A DNA stretch of 7,058 nt from contig JAPPHP010000072.1 of assembly GCA_028821035.1 (NCBI GenBank), forward strand, positions 1-7,058, in the 5' to 3' direction. The notes beneath the pieces were generated by a model, which was given only the letters and a program-made list of their open reading frames with translations, ran no database searches and was not told the origin of the DNA. Shown piece by piece: positions 1 to 5,871 of this stretch; the first letter of the stretch is position 1; each line of letters begins with the position of its first letter. The DNA is from Gammaproteobacteria bacterium (GTDB lineage Bacteria > Pseudomonadota > Gammaproteobacteria > Pseudomonadales > Azotimanducaceae). Position numbers and translations under genes: made by a program.

Positions 1-391
1 TCCGCACCGCGCCGTCGACCAGGCGTGAACCGATCTGCGCGAGCTTGCCGCCGACGTTCGCCCGGGCGCCGTACGCGAGCAGGGTTCCTTCGGGCGTTTC
101 GGTGAGCGTGACCGAAGCCTCGCCCTTGCCGAAGCCGGCGGCGCCCCCCTTGGCCTCCACCTGAAGGCCATAGCTCTCGTACGGTTGGAGGTCAACGAGC
201 GAGACGGTGCCCCGGAAGGTCGCGCTGACCGGACCGATGCGGGTCCGCACCACCCCTTCGAAGCGGTCCTCCGCAACGCGGCTGAGCGACTCGCATCCGT
301 CGATGCAGGAAGCCAGGACCTCCGGGTCGTTGAGCGCTTCCCACACCCGCTCGCGCGACGCCGGAATCCGGTACTCGCCCGACTGTTCCAA
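1..391 (-). CDS. coxG: CoxG/SRPBCC-family protein, 3' end cut by the window edge
   Basis: Translating the minus strand from TTG at 391 gives an uninterrupted 130-residue product running off position 1. It opens with EQSGEYRIPASRERVWEALN, followed by DPEVLASCIDGCESL, RIGPVSATFRGTVSL, KGGAAGFGKGEASV and NVGGKLAQIGSRLVDGAVR. This order matches the CoxG family (carbon monoxide dehydrogenase subunit G type, START-like/SRPBCC fold). Family members are usually somewhat longer, so a few tens of C-terminal residues are probably missing. CoxG-type proteins are encoded with molybdenum hydroxylases; in CO oxidisers CoxG is implicated in recruiting maturation factors to the membrane. Many homologues lie in other contexts, so a CO dehydrogenase is not implied without the genes beyond position 1. 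The TTG start is chosen because GGGGAGGG lies just upstream (complement of 396-403) and the protein then begins where the family does. An in-frame TTG at 418 is a less likely alternative. It diverges from the CoA-transferase gene. Confidence 0.85.
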   Translation of the reverse strand, partial: MEQSGEYRIPASRERVWEALNDPEVLASCIDGCESLSRVAEDRFEGVVRTRIGPVSATFRGTVSLVDLQPYESYGLQVEAKGGAAGFGKGEASVTLTETPEGTLLAYGARANVGGKLAQIGSRLVDGAVR

Positions 392-395
392 CGCG

Positions 396-403
396 CCCTC
401 CCC
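396..403 (-). promoter_or_regulatory. Ribosome binding site deciding the TTG start of the CoxG-like gene
   Basis: On the minus strand these bases read GGGGAGGG, containing the Shine-Dalgarno core GGAGG (397-401) five bases before the TTG at 391-389. There is no ATG at a family-appropriate position, so this site is the main support for the non-ATG start. Confidence 0.65.
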
Positions 404-563
404 GGCGGCGTCTGCCAACCGCGCTCGTCTCGTACCCTGGTGCTGCGCGGCGCTGCTTCCAACGCGGGCGCAACTCGCGCGCACTCTCGCACGTTTGGCG
501 GGGGGCGGGCAATCGGTGGGTCCTGAGTGCCGCTGCTGCCCGGGACACCATGCATTGGCGAGG

Positions 564-602
564 CCTGTGGCGCACTCCTGCCGACAGCCATCCGGCCACA
601 GG
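564..602. repeat. 8-bp inverted repeat with 23-nt spacer
   Basis: CCTGTGGC at 564-571 is exactly complementary to GCCACAGG at 595-602, giving an 8-bp stem with a 23-base loop. No T-run follows on either strand, so it does not look like an intrinsic terminator. It could be a two-half-site operator or chance symmetry in GC-rich DNA. Confidence 0.35.
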
Positions 603-676
603 ACACGGTCGGAAGCACACACGCGGCGCGTGGGGTTGGATCGTGGACTGCGCGACTGTAGCCGAGCTCGTCGGCC

Positions 677-688
677 GATTGGCCAATC
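677..688. promoter_or_regulatory. Perfect 12-bp palindrome, candidate operator
   Basis: GATTGGCCAATC reads the same on both strands and lies near the middle of the divergent region, about 65 bases upstream of the candidate -35 of the CoA-transferase gene. A relatively A/T-rich patch follows it (GGTCAAAATC at 691-700). This is the kind of site a dimeric regulator shared by divergent genes would use, but no regulator gene is visible in the window, so its role is inferred. Confidence 0.4.
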
Positions 689-752
689 CTGGTCAAAATC
701 TCGCACCCATGCGCACAGGCTGAGCGAGTCAGCGCGTGACCCGGTGGAACCG

Positions 753-781
753 TTGCGCGGCGATGCACGCGGGCGTGTAAT
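753..781 (+). promoter_or_regulatory. Candidate sigma-70-type promoter of the CoA-transferase gene
   Basis: TTGCGC at 753-758 and TGTAAT at 776-781 are separated by exactly 17 bases. The -10 hexamer matches the TATAAT consensus at five of six positions; the -35 matches TTGACA at only the first three. Transcription would begin near 788, leaving a leader of about 75 bases before the ATG at 864. This is pattern matching only, and promoter consensus in this organism is unknown. Confidence 0.35.
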
Positions 782-850
782 GCGCGGCTTGGCACGCCGA
801 CGGCGCGGCCCAAGTCCCACGAAACGCCCGGCGACCCAAAGTGCATTCCT

Positions 851-856
851 GGAGGT
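851..856 (+). promoter_or_regulatory. Ribosome binding site fixing the CoA-transferase start
   Basis: GGAGGT lies seven bases before ATG 864. This strong Shine-Dalgarno match rules out the much longer in-frame extension that stays open back to 207. Confidence 0.8.
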
Positions 857-863
857 CCGAACG

Positions 864-2039
864 ATGGCGACCCTGCCCCTCGAACACATCCGCGTCCTCG
901 ACCTGACCCGCATCCGGGCCGGACCGACCGCCGTGCGGCAGCTCGCCGACTGGGGCGCCGACGTCGTCAAGATCGAACGCCCGGGCGACACCGGCGGAAC
1001 GATGGGCGGGGCGCGTCTCGGGCCCGACTTCCAGAACCTGCACCGCAACAAGCGCAGCATGGCCCTCAACCTCAAGGCGCCCGCCGGCAGGGAGGTCTTC
1101 CTCCGCCTCGCCGAGTCCGCGGACGTCGTCGTCGAGAACTACCGCCCCGACGTCAAGCACCGCCTCGGGATCGACTACGAGGCCGTGCGGACGCGCAACC
1201 CTCGAATCGTGTACGCCAGCATCTCGGGCTTCGGCCAGGACGGCCCGTACGGCAAGCTGCCGGGCTTCGACCAGGTCGCGCAGGGGATGGGCGGCCTCAT
1301 GTCCATCACGGGCGCCCCGGGGCAGGGCCCGATGCGCGCCGGCATCCCGGTCGCCGACCTCGCCGCCGGGCTGTACACGGCCATCGGCATCCTGACGGCG
1401 ATCGTGGCGCGCGAACGCTCCGGCGTCGGCCAGTGGGTGCAGTGCTCCCTCCTGCAGGCCCAGGTCGCGATGCTCGACTTCCAGGCCGAGCGCTGGCTGC
1501 TCGACCGCGAAGTGCCGGGCCAGGCCGGCAACGACCACCCCACCGCGATCCCGACGGGCGTGTTCGAGACGCGGGACGGCCACATCAACATCGCCGCCAC
1601 CGGCGACGCCATCTACGAGCGCTTCTGCACGGTCATGGGCCGCCCGGACTGGATGACGGACCCCGCCTACGCCACGTCGGCCGCGCGCTCCGCGAACCGC
1701 GACGCGATGAACGCCGAGATCGCCGCCATCACGCGCACCCGTTCGAGCCGCGAGTGGATCGAGACATTCAACGCAGCGGGCGTGCCGGCCGGGTACATCT
1801 ACTCCATCGACGAGGTGTTCGACGACCCGCAGGTGCAGCACCTCGGCATGGCGGCGCCCGTGCGCCATCCTGAACTCGGAGACATCGAACTGGTCGCGCA
1901 GCCGGTCCGCATGAGCGGCAGTGCGTTCGCCGTCCGGCAGCCGACTCCGGCGCTCGGCGAGCACACGCGGGAGGTGCTCGAGGAAGCCGGGTACGCACCC
2001 AGCGAGATCGACGCGCTGGCCGAAGCGAGGGTGATCTGA
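864..2039 (+). CDS. Family III CoA-transferase (CaiB/BaiF type)
   Basis: The 391-aa product has the usual length and signatures of family III CoA-transferases. The N-terminal segment (residues 11-38) carries DLTRIRAGP and LADWGADVVKIE. It is followed by LHRNKRSMALNLK (59-71), ADVVVENYRPDVKHRLG (86-102), SISGFGQDGPYG (119-130), RAGIPVADLAAGLY (158-171) and the C-terminal LGEHTREVL (364-372). Asp165 in PVADLAAG occupies the place of the catalytic aspartate that forms the acyl-anhydride intermediate in formyl-CoA transferase. Such enzymes act in the cytosol, moving CoA between two carboxylic acids as interlaced dimers; some relatives are acyl-CoA racemases. The substrate (oxalate, carnitine, bile acid, mesaconate, alpha-methylacyl or other) cannot be read from sequence alone, and no acyl-CoA dehydrogenase or ligase lies beside it. 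The start is set by GGAGGT seven bases upstream. The gene is divergent from the CoxG-like gene, with base composition typical of the flanks. Confidence 0.92.
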   Translation: MATLPLEHIRVLDLTRIRAGPTAVRQLADWGADVVKIERPGDTGGTMGGARLGPDFQNLHRNKRSMALNLKAPAGREVFLRLAESADVVVENYRPDVKHRLGIDYEAVRTRNPRIVYASISGFGQDGPYGKLPGFDQVAQGMGGLMSITGAPGQGPMRAGIPVADLAAGLYTAIGILTAIVARERSGVGQWVQCSLLQAQVAMLDFQAERWLLDREVPGQAGNDHPTAIPTGVFETRDGHINIAATGDAIYERFCTVMGRPDWMTDPAYATSAARSANRDAMNAEIAAITRTRSSREWIETFNAAGVPAGYIYSIDEVFDDPQVQHLGMAAPVRHPELGDIELVAQPVRMSGSAFAVRQPTPALGEHTREVLEEAGYAPSEIDALAEARVI

Positions 2040-2120
2040 GCCTTGTCCGAGTCCGGCACCGAAGCGCGGCACGGCGGCTCGTAGAGTGTCGCCCAGTTGG
2101 ACAGATAGCCCCGCTCCTGG

Positions 2121-2169
2121 GCAGAGGCGACCCCTCATGTGTTGTACCCTCTCTGCGCTGGCCGCAGAG
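2121..2169 (+). promoter_or_regulatory. Leader hairpin with an alternative pairing arm before the kinase gene
   Basis: CTCTGCG (2151-2157) and CGCAGAG (2163-2169) form a perfect 7-bp stem with a 5-base loop, 20 bases upstream of ATG 2190. An earlier GCAGAG (2121-2126) could instead pair with CTCTGC (2151-2156), so the two structures exclude each other. This is seen in the sequence; a regulatory role, such as control of kinase translation, is inference. The rest of 2040-2189 shows no gene and no convincing terminator for the CoA-transferase gene. Confidence 0.35.
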
Positions 2170-2189
2170 GACTCGGATCGCCACTGCAG

Positions 2190-2942
2190 ATGATCAAGAG
2201 CGTACGTTACGGGAGCCTGGAGGGCCCCTTGGCACGGTTGGATGACGCCAACTCCCGCGTAGTTGCTCGCGGCTGGGCCAACACGGACAATCAGGTAACT
2301 CAGGTCATCGTCAAACGAGTTCCGCACTTCGAACTCGTCCGGGAGGTGCTGTGCAACCTCCTTGCACAAGCAGTCGATCTTCCTGTTCCCGCCCCCTACG
2401 TCCTGGACACTCAAGACTCCGACTGGGACGGTGTCTCCGACCGCTTTGTCTTCGCAACGAGCTACGACGGTCACAGCAGCCTACTGGCCCGTAGCCGCAT
2501 GAATCCGGTCCTCCGTGATGAACTCGGGCGATGGTCCAAGCTACCGGCGGCCATCGCCTTCGACGCGTGGATCGCGAACGAGGACCGAACCGCTTCGAAC
2601 CTCTTGTTCGCTGGCCGTCGCGGGTTCCTGTTGATCGACCACGGCGACGCGTTGCCGAACCGGATACGGGAAGCCACGCAGGTCCCTAACGGCCTCGCCA
2701 AGCACTTCGTTGCCACCCACAGCGGGACGAGCCCTTTCGAACTCGCGGATCGGGTCAAGGCAGCGGCGGTCAGCTTTGGCCACGTGAACTTCACACAGCT
2801 GAAAACAGCCGCTTTATTGGGCAACTGGGAACGTGAACATCTATTCGACCCGTGCGTCGATCTGCTAACGGCGCGTCTGAACAGGCTGCCGGAACTGATT
2901 GAAGGAGAGTTTCGTCTCGGCCAAGGCCAACTGCTTGCATGA
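2190..2942 (+). CDS. HipA-like kinase, compact single-domain type
   Basis: The 250-aa product looks like the kinase-only HipA-like group (HipA_2-type domain), far shorter than classical HipA (about 440 aa) and without its N-terminal partner-binding domain. QVIVKR (38-43) supplies a likely ATP-binding lysine (Lys42), and REVLCNLLAQ (51-60) a possible alpha-C glutamate (Glu52), followed by LPVPAPYVL. FDAWIANEDRTASNLLF (124-140) corresponds to the HipA catalytic loop, with Asp132 as probable catalytic base and Asn137 as metal ligand. LLIDHGDAL (147-155) supplies the DFG-like Asp150. It would phosphorylate a protein or other target in the cytosol; the target is unknown. No HipB-type DNA-binding antitoxin is adjacent. 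The frame is open from GTG 2139, but ATG 2190 places the protein start where the domain begins; no good ribosome site supports either. The downstream gene follows after 13 nt. GC content is lower than in the flanking genes, suggesting acquisition. Confidence 0.75.
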   Translation: MIKSVRYGSLEGPLARLDDANSRVVARGWANTDNQVTQVIVKRVPHFELVREVLCNLLAQAVDLPVPAPYVLDTQDSDWDGVSDRFVFATSYDGHSSLLARSRMNPVLRDELGRWSKLPAAIAFDAWIANEDRTASNLLFAGRRGFLLIDHGDALPNRIREATQVPNGLAKHFVATHSGTSPFELADRVKAAAVSFGHVNFTQLKTAALLGNWEREHLFDPCVDLLTARLNRLPELIEGEFRLGQGQLLA

Positions 2943-2945
2943 TTT

Positions 2946-2950
2946 GGAGG
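2946..2950 (+). promoter_or_regulatory. Ribosome binding site fixing the start of the kinase partner gene
   Basis: GGAGG lies five bases before ATG 2956 and immediately after the kinase stop codon (2940-2942). It favours ATG 2956 over the in-frame GTG at 2899, which would overlap the kinase gene by 44 bases. The arrangement suggests translational coupling. Confidence 0.75.
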
Positions 2951-2955
2951 GTCCC

Positions 2956-3750
2956 ATGACCCGTTGGGCACCGGTTTTGCTTGAACCCATTCCCGGCTCA
3001 CAGGAGCGGGTCGTAATCGCAATCGCAGCCGTCAGCGAAGGCGAGGTGCGATGCTCACCGACCATAGATCCCGCGACGGCGGGCGCTGTGTTCCGTGACG
3101 ATCGCCGGTACGTGCTCGATCTGATCGAGTTGACGACTCGCAGCATGCGCGAGCACCTGCTCCACAACCCTTCTCTCGAGGCTTGGCCGCCTCCGGTTGA
3201 GAGCGTCTTCCTCGGCAGGGAGCAGGAGACGAGCGCATCCGATGTCGACGAGGTTGTCCGGCGCGCCGCAGCGATGTCGTCGATATTCCACGCGGACTAC
3301 CTCAGACCGCAAGCCCGGTCGCCCAAACCAAGGCGCTGGTCGGACGAAGTCACAGCCCTGGTGACGGAACGGAACGACCGCTTGACCGACAACCTGAGCG
3401 TAAGGGTACACATCGGGGGTCACGATGCCCCGGCACAATTCACCTTCCTCAACCGGTACTTCGCCGCGAACCTCGTGACGTTCTCGAAGGGCAACCTGAA
3501 GCGCCGCCTCGAGCGAGCGCGGGCCGACCTGTGGACGTTGAGTCTGCTCGCGGATGGACCGTTCATCTTTCGCCCGTCGCGGAGAGAACTGTTGACCGGT
3601 GCTGAATTCGCGGGCGAGGCAGCGGACTCCGTCGTCAGGGAGGCCATCGACGAGATCATGGACGAGGGGTCACGGAGGGATGTCGTGGTAACCGAGTTTG
3701 AGACACCCAGCGCGGTGGCAGAACACATCCTGACTCACGCGATCGCGTAA
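2956..3750 (+). CDS. Uncharacterised 264-aa partner of the HipA-like kinase
   Basis: I do not recognise a family. The N-terminus (WAPVLLEPIPGSQERVVIAI, residues 4-23) looks like two beta strands. It is followed by a mixed region with a possible helix at DVDEVVRRAAAMSSIF (96-111), then PKPRRWSD (124-131). The segment QFTFLNRYFAANLVTFSKGN (161-180) runs into the basic stretch LKRRLERARADLW (181-193). The C-terminus is acidic and probably helical (EAADSVVREAIDEIMDEGSR, 221-240). There is no signal peptide, membrane segment, cysteine cluster or obvious catalytic motif. Single-domain HipA-like kinases are often encoded beside a small DUF3037 protein, and the position and opening strand resemble that arrangement. 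However, this protein is considerably longer and I cannot confirm homology. It could be a substrate, inhibitor or specificity subunit of the kinase. Strong Shine-Dalgarno, short gap and shared lower GC tie it to the kinase. It converges on the protease gene with 13 nt between stops. Confidence 0.7.
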   Translation: MTRWAPVLLEPIPGSQERVVIAIAAVSEGEVRCSPTIDPATAGAVFRDDRRYVLDLIELTTRSMREHLLHNPSLEAWPPPVESVFLGREQETSASDVDEVVRRAAAMSSIFHADYLRPQARSPKPRRWSDEVTALVTERNDRLTDNLSVRVHIGGHDAPAQFTFLNRYFAANLVTFSKGNLKRRLERARADLWTLSLLADGPFIFRPSRRELLTGAEFAGEAADSVVREAIDEIMDEGSRRDVVVTEFETPSAVAEHILTHAIA

Positions 3751-3763
3751 GCCACAAGCCGCG

Positions 3764-4936
3764 TTACCCCCGCTTCAACTCCCGCATCGCCTCCGCGAGC
3801 AGCAGCGCGTCATAGGCTGCCAACGTCTCCGTCCGGTCACGCGGTACCGCCACGTCGGGCTCGATGCCCGATTCGTGGATCGACCGGCCGTTCGGCGTGA
3901 AGTAGCGGGCCGTCGTCAGCTTGATCGCGCGCTCGTTGGTGAGGGGCAGTACGGACTGCACGGATCCCTTGCCGTAGCTGCGCGTCCCCACCACCACCGC
4001 GCGGCCGTGGTCCTGCAGGGCGCCGGCGACGATCTCCGAGGCCGACGCGGAGCCGCGGTTGATGAGCACGGCCAGCGGGGCGCCGTTCAACACGTCCGTG
4101 CCGCTGGCGGTGAAACGCACTTCGCTCGACGCGTCGCGGCCCTCGGTGTAGACGATCAGTCCCCGCTCGAGAAAGGTGTCCGCGACGTCGACCGAAGCGC
4201 CCAACACCCCGCCCGGGTTATTGCGCAGGTCGAGGACGAGGCCATCGAGGGCCGCGCCGGTCTCCTCCTCCAGGCGCCCGACCGCCTCGAGCACGTGGTC
4301 GGGCGTCGCGTGCTGGAACTGCGAGATGCGCAGGTACCCGTACCCCGGCTCGATCAGCCGCGAGCGTACGCTGACGACACGGATGGTCTCCCGGACGAGA
4401 TCGAACTCGAGCGCGGAGGCAAGTCCTTCGCGCCGCACGCGCAGCGCGACCGGAGTCCCCGGCGCGCCGCGCAGGTCGGAGACCGCTTCGCCGAGCCGGC
4501 GCCCTTTCAGCGACATGCCGTCCACCTCGACGATCACGTCCCCGGCCTGCATGCCGGCGCGCGCGGCCGGCGTGCCGTCGATGGGCGCGATGACGGTGAA
4601 CCAACCCTCCACGAGGCCGACCTCCACGCCGATGCCCCCGAACTTGCCGGTGGTCTCTTCCTTCAGGTCGTCGAACTCTCCGTCGTCGAGGAAGGTGGAA
4701 TGGTTGTCCAGGCCGCGCACGATGCCGCGGATCGCGTTCTCGACCAGCGTCTCCTCCGGGATGGGCTCCACGTAGGAGTCGCGCACGTGCCGGACGATAG
4801 CGGGCAGCGACGCGACCTCTGACGGACCCCGGAGATAGCCGCGCTCGAGGAGCAGGACGAACGCGCCCACGCCTAGCACCAGCCCCGCCGCCATGCTGAC
4901 GATGAGGCCGAGGAGCGTGAAGGGGCGCAGCAGCAT
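3764..4936 (-). CDS. ctpA: S41-family C-terminal processing peptidase (CtpA-like)
   Basis: This 390-aa serine protease has an N-terminal signal anchor (about residues 8-30, LLGLIVSMAAGLVLGVGAFV), placing the rest in the periplasm. A short N-terminal helical domain (about 43-95, with GLDNHSTFLD) precedes a PDZ domain (about 98-180: FGGIGVEVG, IDGTPAARAGMQAGDVIVEVDG). The S41 catalytic domain follows (about 185-365: LDLRNNPGG at 235-243, NRGSASASEIVAGALQDHG at 293-311, RSYGKGSVQS at 319-328, TARYFTPNGRSI). Ser298, Lys323 and Gln327 have the 25- and 4-residue spacing of the Ser-Lys-Gln triad in Bacillus CtpB, so it should be active. Relatives trim C-termini of periplasmic proteins, including cell-wall hydrolases. 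The gene lies 18 nt downstream of the homocysteine S-methyltransferase gene, last in the three-gene minus-strand cluster. ATG 4936 is the natural start because the signal anchor begins immediately; GGAG lies about 13 nt upstream. Confidence 0.95.
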   Translation of the reverse strand: MLLRPFTLLGLIVSMAAGLVLGVGAFVLLLERGYLRGPSEVASLPAIVRHVRDSYVEPIPEETLVENAIRGIVRGLDNHSTFLDDGEFDDLKEETTGKFGGIGVEVGLVEGWFTVIAPIDGTPAARAGMQAGDVIVEVDGMSLKGRRLGEAVSDLRGAPGTPVALRVRREGLASALEFDLVRETIRVVSVRSRLIEPGYGYLRISQFQHATPDHVLEAVGRLEEETGAALDGLVLDLRNNPGGVLGASVDVADTFLERGLIVYTEGRDASSEVRFTASGTDVLNGAPLAVLINRGSASASEIVAGALQDHGRAVVVGTRSYGKGSVQSVLPLTNERAIKLTTARYFTPNGRSIHESGIEPDVAVPRDRTETLAAYDALLLAEAMRELKRG

Positions 4937-4954
4937 GGCGGATCCCGCTCCGGA

Positions 4955-5863
4955 TCAGGCGCTCCGGCCGCCGAAAGCCGCATCCAGCGCGGCGATGTGT
5001 TCCGGTGTCGTCCCGCAGCAGCCGCCGACGATCCGGGCGCCGAGCCGCACCCAGTCGCTGGCGTGCGCGGCGTAGTCAGCGGGCGTCACGTCCTGGTCCT
5101 TCCGCCAGTTCGGCGGTTCGAACTCCCCGATCTCCGGGTAGACGCCCAGCGGCCCCGACCAGCGCTCCCGCAACATCGCGACCGCCTCCGGCACGGCGGC
5201 GATCTCGCTGTGCATGATGTTGACGACGGCGGGACCCATCGGGATCAGGGCGTCCAGCGGCTTCGCGAAGTCCAGGTTCGGCAGATCGAAACTCACCAGG
5301 CCCTCTCCGTTCGGCCGACGCCGACAGCTCACCCCCAACCACACCGGCAGGCCGGTCTCGAGCGCCGCCTCCATCGCGCGGACGGCATGGCGCGTGTCCT
5401 GCAGCATCTCGAGGGCGATGAGGTCGACCCCGGAGTCCGCGAGCAGCGTGGCCAGCTCCCGGAGTGCGTGGAGCTCCGCCCCCGGCGGGGGATAGTTGGC
5501 CGCTTCCATGCCCGGCGGCAGGTTGGAGATCGAACCCGCGATCGCGACGTCCTTGCCGGATGCGTCCCGCGCCTCCATCGCAAGCCGCACCGCCCCGCGG
5601 TTGATGGCCTCGAACTCGTCGCCGACGCCCGCCGTCTCCAGCAAGAAACGCGTCGTGCCGAACGTGTTGGTGATGATGACCTCCGCGCCGGCGTCGATGT
5701 AGGCCTCGTGGACTTCCCGCACGACCGTGGGATGCGTGTGTACCGCGAGCCCGGACCACGCCGCCATGCCCATCGGCACGCCGCGCCGCTCGAGTTCCGT
5801 CCCGGTACCGCCGTCGATCACGAGCACTTCGTCCCGATCCAGTCTGTCCTGCCAGGTCGCCAT
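4955..5863 (-). CDS. Homocysteine S-methyltransferase family protein
   Basis: The 302-aa product fits the single-domain homocysteine S-methyltransferase (TIM-barrel) family used by MmuM, betaine-homocysteine methyltransferase and the MetH N-terminus. Visible landmarks are VIDGGTGTELERRG (15-28), VREVHEAYIDAGAEVIITNTFG (48-69), IAGSISNLPPG (108-118), GVDLIALEMLQDTRHA (145-160), GLPVWLGVSC (171-180) and the C-terminal GARIVGGCCGTTPEHI (275-290) with the zinc-ligand pair Cys282-Cys283. It should act in the cytosol, transferring a methyl group to homocysteine or a related thiol; the donor is unknown. The position of the third zinc ligand, normally an NC motif, reads VVNIMHSE (213-220), with Ile216 in place of Cys. 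This makes the classical reaction uncertain. The start is taken at ATG 5863, where the family begins (MATWQDRL), eight bases after the EnvC-like stop. An upstream in-frame start at 5893 would overlap that gene by 22 bases. Confidence 0.85.
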   Translation of the reverse strand: MATWQDRLDRDEVLVIDGGTGTELERRGVPMGMAAWSGLAVHTHPTVVREVHEAYIDAGAEVIITNTFGTTRFLLETAGVGDEFEAINRGAVRLAMEARDASGKDVAIAGSISNLPPGMEAANYPPPGAELHALRELATLLADSGVDLIALEMLQDTRHAVRAMEAALETGLPVWLGVSCRRRPNGEGLVSFDLPNLDFAKPLDALIPMGPAVVNIMHSEIAAVPEAVAMLRERWSGPLGVYPEIGEFEPPNWRKDQDVTPADYAAHASDWVRLGARIVGGCCGTTPEHIAALDAAFGGRSA

Positions 5864-5871
5864 TTGATTCC

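Larger units (their letters stand above)
392..863. other. Divergent intergenic region of 472 bp
   Basis: This stretch separates the minus-strand CoxG-like gene from the plus-strand CoA-transferase gene and should hold the promoters of both. I see an inverted repeat (564-602), a 12-bp palindrome (677-688), a short GCTGA/TCAGC hairpin (719-733) and a candidate plus-strand promoter (753-781). The frame of the CoA-transferase stays open upstream to 207, and a minus-strand frame is open from 686 to 192. Both give arginine-rich, low-information proteins overlapping the CoxG-like gene, so I read them as chance open frames of GC-rich DNA. I recognise no tRNA or other RNA gene. Confidence 0.6.

Noticed and set aside
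192..686. Minus-strand open frame of 164 codons
   Set aside because: It covers the CoxG-like gene in a different frame, and its product has the arginine/proline/glycine-rich composition of a GC-rich shadow frame.
207..863. In-frame N-terminal extension of the CoA-transferase of 219 residues
   Set aside because: The extension is arginine-rich with no domain signature, overlaps the CoxG-like gene, and a strong GGAGGT site places the start at 864 where family members begin.
2139..2189. GTG 2139 as the start of the HipA-like kinase
   Set aside because: The added residues (LYPLCAGRRGLGSPLQ) do not look like part of the domain, overlap the leader hairpin, and no ribosome site precedes GTG 2139.
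729..2474. Long minus-strand open frame of 581 codons opposite the CoA-transferase
   Set aside because: It is the antisense of a clearly recognisable enzyme gene. Its product is rich in Arg, Val, Asp and Gly without motifs, as expected from GC-rich antisense frames.
3751..3763. Bidirectional terminator between the convergent genes
   Set aside because: Only 13 bases separate the stop codons, and no stem followed by a T-run is visible there or immediately around it.
3875..4822. Plus-strand open frame of 315 codons opposite the S41 protease
   Set aside because: The minus strand has an intact protease with its catalytic triad and signal anchor; the antisense product is low-information.
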